Notes under the pieces: model-generated
What the model was told of the DNA's origin: nothing
The model's input: only the letters and a program-made list of their open reading frames with translations
The model's database searches: none
Translations under genes and position numbers: made by a program
In this document: in pieces, positions 63,401-64,000 of the stretch
How the letters are laid out: each line of letters starts with the position of its first letter
Position numbering within the stretch: the first letter of the stretch is position 1
Assembly (NCBI GenBank): GCA_964343805.1
Contig: CAYFLR010000005.1
Span: 137,501 to 201,500 of the forward strand
Direction of reading: 5' to 3'
Source: CAYFLR01 sp964343805
Lineage (GTDB): Bacteria; Bdellovibrionota_B; Oligoflexia; CAYFLR01
DNA length: 64,000 nt

Positions 63401-63659
63401 GCACTGCCCTTTCACCACTCTCCGATTTAGCGATTCCACCGTCTGCAGTCTCTTCTGCTGCCATAGGATAAAAGGCATAACTTCGAGCATTCATGAAGTT
63501 GGTTTGGCCTTTAAATCTCTTGAGTTGGTTTCTCCAATTAAGTTGGTCACTGGGTTTAGGGTCTAAACTCTTGAGGTTATTTGTGGCAGGTTGATAGCCG
63601 CAGGCACTTACAACTGTGAAAATAAACAAGGTAATTAGAAATTTAATTTTGTGATTCAT
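60408..63659 (-). CDS. Giant Beta_propel-type secreted lipoprotein, paralogue of the 28-kb gene
   Basis: A 1083-residue protein from ATG 63659, which has GGAGGAG 6 bases upstream (the frame is open to 63692 but that start is poorer). The lipoprotein signal ends in VVSAC (Cys about 20). It shares its plan with the 28053-31187 protein, for example KKGSKLLYLLNNYRGLQVVSF, NTLIVTSNYRTG, LLYVFWVPQNQIDPFDLFDIS and GWLRRVFNNPELGLINTF, and both end in a GLYGVETLQV/GLFGVSSFTF-type strand. The beta-propeller region is about residues 50-600; the last third is a divergent beta-rich domain. Function unknown; surface or periplasmic location expected. Two full-length diverged copies 30 kb apart suggest old duplication or specialised roles. 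Confidence 0.85.
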   Translation of the reverse strand: MNHKIKFLITLFIFTVVSACGYQPATNNLKSLDPKPSDQLNWRNQLKRFKGQTNFMNARSYAFYPMAAEETADGGIAKSESGERAVQESDIFKIGKKGSKLLYLLNNYRGLQVVSFKAGPANPELLGRVKASGNWPDRMYYLEQSDQIIVLERDGEQSDYYSNDIKSRILIYDVKSPASPKIVATTNLNGRVVDSRIVGDVLYVALSKGYSYFREDREQEGAMGVVKSFSLTEGQINLIHSLELPHRIKDGLMNIKSVKNQNQFSYYLMAVSANNESWWARKNIIQVVDITDPKGQISPVMSVTTKGFIDERSATHIKNNTLIVTSNYRTGEGSWQDPLRIAVEGFRLPTQNSTVISETEAKELSSEELKGKFVKVDAESGNSFLQKMTPDTIVTVGNDESLHARIQDIRYVDNLLYVFWVPQNQIDPFDLFDISNPAEDIKFLGRLKFNGFIQRSIPLTYEQENYVLALGWIRPIVDNEENRRYPQVMLFKVAKDSQGNYSHQTISTMTLQDQSAWANFNGEDKFVEMRMTGKGKGTLLFPLSKYENGNYQSGGKIVGFDLAKDQVFTEGGLLKAETGWLRRVFNNPELGLINTFTDQVLTTYDANLEAGEAHEIHHAISTLELARNIKSYLRLSNGREQMGIQIIDDNPSWSYWQRAGNKELTSKLRLVEKNKADSELTEIVSQFKVTGAYHGHSLQADGQELYLLTKGGVQQLDGQRKNDYYLYLVRLSHNGRSLFINQIGKWQDKWSYQSPHFYLLRDGRLILNLNHGKLYKVDPIKVEELRWSTFQVTDHYQNKSSLKLFDGNLYYTYTEQVENPLSSGQLELYKSFVAPIKITGREVTTLDAINIPGTLIGVKENGKHFVTLDQHVLDFAFRANSYYHEVSQEQQLTSLKVNDDQAELKDVLLWEQGGEGQLKWMKRPGKGDLLITIDQKISQPDYGYEMYSVSPYFPRPIDSNGEVKLSYITFDEDKDFTKSTYVLPFQIKQSLSLQSIFGKKTSSLALLKEGNIHRVIEIFPNAERPVMKKIVESDEETNESVSIPTTLYYYGNDSAEQPYFVKEENKFHFATGLYGVETLQVTF

Positions 63660-63738
63660 GACGCACTCCTCCTGTAGGTTGATCAGAGTCAACCTTTATA
63701 AATGTTTGATAGTAATAATTACGTTAAGCTATCAGCTT

Positions 63739-63999
63739 TTAATAATAGTAGTTTTCATCTAAACGGCACTGCAAAGTCGGCTTTTGCTCCTCACTTTGCT
63801 CCTGACTCATAGGGAGAAAGGAGGCCTTGGCGCTGTTATTAAACATATCTATGACGATGGGGTTATTTAAAAATGATGGCTCAAATAAGATGTCTCCATT
63901 ATAAATTTCTAGATCCAGTAGGTCGCCCTCTTGGGTGGGCTGCTGGAAAGCTCTTAGGAGAGATCTAAATAAGTTCTTGCCAATTGCATGGTTTCCACT
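63739..63999 (-). CDS. C-terminal fragment of an unknown protein at the right edge
   Basis: A reverse-strand reading frame enters from the right edge and stops with TAA at 63739. The visible 86 residues include NLFRSLLRAFQQP, DLLDLEIYNGDILFEPSF and end in CRLDENYYY. No family is recognised. It lies 79 bases upstream of the beta-propeller lipoprotein gene on the same strand, so the two may be co-transcribed. The 5' part is outside the window, so size and signal peptide are unknown. Confidence 0.55.
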   Translation of the reverse strand, partial: SGNHAIGKNLFRSLLRAFQQPTQEGDLLDLEIYNGDILFEPSFLNNPIVIDMFNNSAKASFLPMSQEQSEEQKPTLQCRLDENYYY

Positions 64000-64000
64000 C

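Overview
This is an AT-rich draft-assembly stretch from a Gram-negative bacterium. Many exported proteins carry Sec or lipoprotein signals, there is a HlyD/TolC-type envelope pair, and histidine kinases are very dense. The mix of Beta_propel-type giant lipoproteins, orphan CBS-pair proteins, PAS/hybrid kinases and a secreted toxin locus fits a Bdellovibrionota/Oligoflexia-like lineage, but that placement is inferred from style, not from a marker gene. Three runs of N (14844-14889, 42634-42643, 59797-59806) interrupt genes; the two 10-base runs look like nominal scaffold gaps.

1-15 kb: the tail of a polyprenyl sugar transferase, a small exported protein, a unit of histidine kinase, DASS transporter and CBS protein, a beta-rich envelope protein with a poly-lysine tract, a degenerate-receiver protein with a lipoprotein behind it, a PlsC-like acyltransferase, an XRE regulator divergent from an MFS transporter, and a four-gene reverse-strand operon (DUF4956 membrane protein, HlyD adaptor, TolC-like protein, VTC polyphosphate-polymerase domain). 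15-28 kb: a DksA/TraR zinc-finger protein, then a signalling region. It holds a double PhnD-like lipoprotein overlapping a hybrid kinase, a convergent HPt and OmpR-type regulator that could complete a phosphorelay, three more kinases, and four small CBS-pair proteins (a fifth lies at 4.3 kb). 28-37.5 kb: exported proteins, namely a giant beta-propeller lipoprotein, a trypsin-like protease, a 1265-residue lipoprotein with kinase-like motifs, and a protein with glutamine-synthetase/amidoligase-like motifs.

37.8-57.9 kb is the most notable region. A 172-bp miniature transposon with 23-bp perfect terminal inverted repeats and a 9-bp target duplication (37876-38065) sits just upstream of a sigma-54-like promoter. 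A co-directional ~19.6-kb gene run follows, ending at a strong terminator. It encodes two exported helical proteins, a huge coiled-coil protein with a TcA-like pore-tip segment, another exported protein, a 2136-residue SpvB/FG-GAP/RHS (TcB-TcC-like) protein with a C-terminal HELIH metallopeptidase (M91/NleD-like) domain, a small exported candidate immunity protein, and a repeat-rich PEGA/Ig-like surface protein. I read this as a divergent Tc-type toxin complex whose subunits carry Sec signals.

58-64 kb: a frameshifted PAS kinase runs into an assembly gap, followed by the C-terminal part of what appears to be a second hybrid kinase, a second Beta_propel lipoprotein paralogous to the one at 28 kb, and a gene fragment at the right edge.
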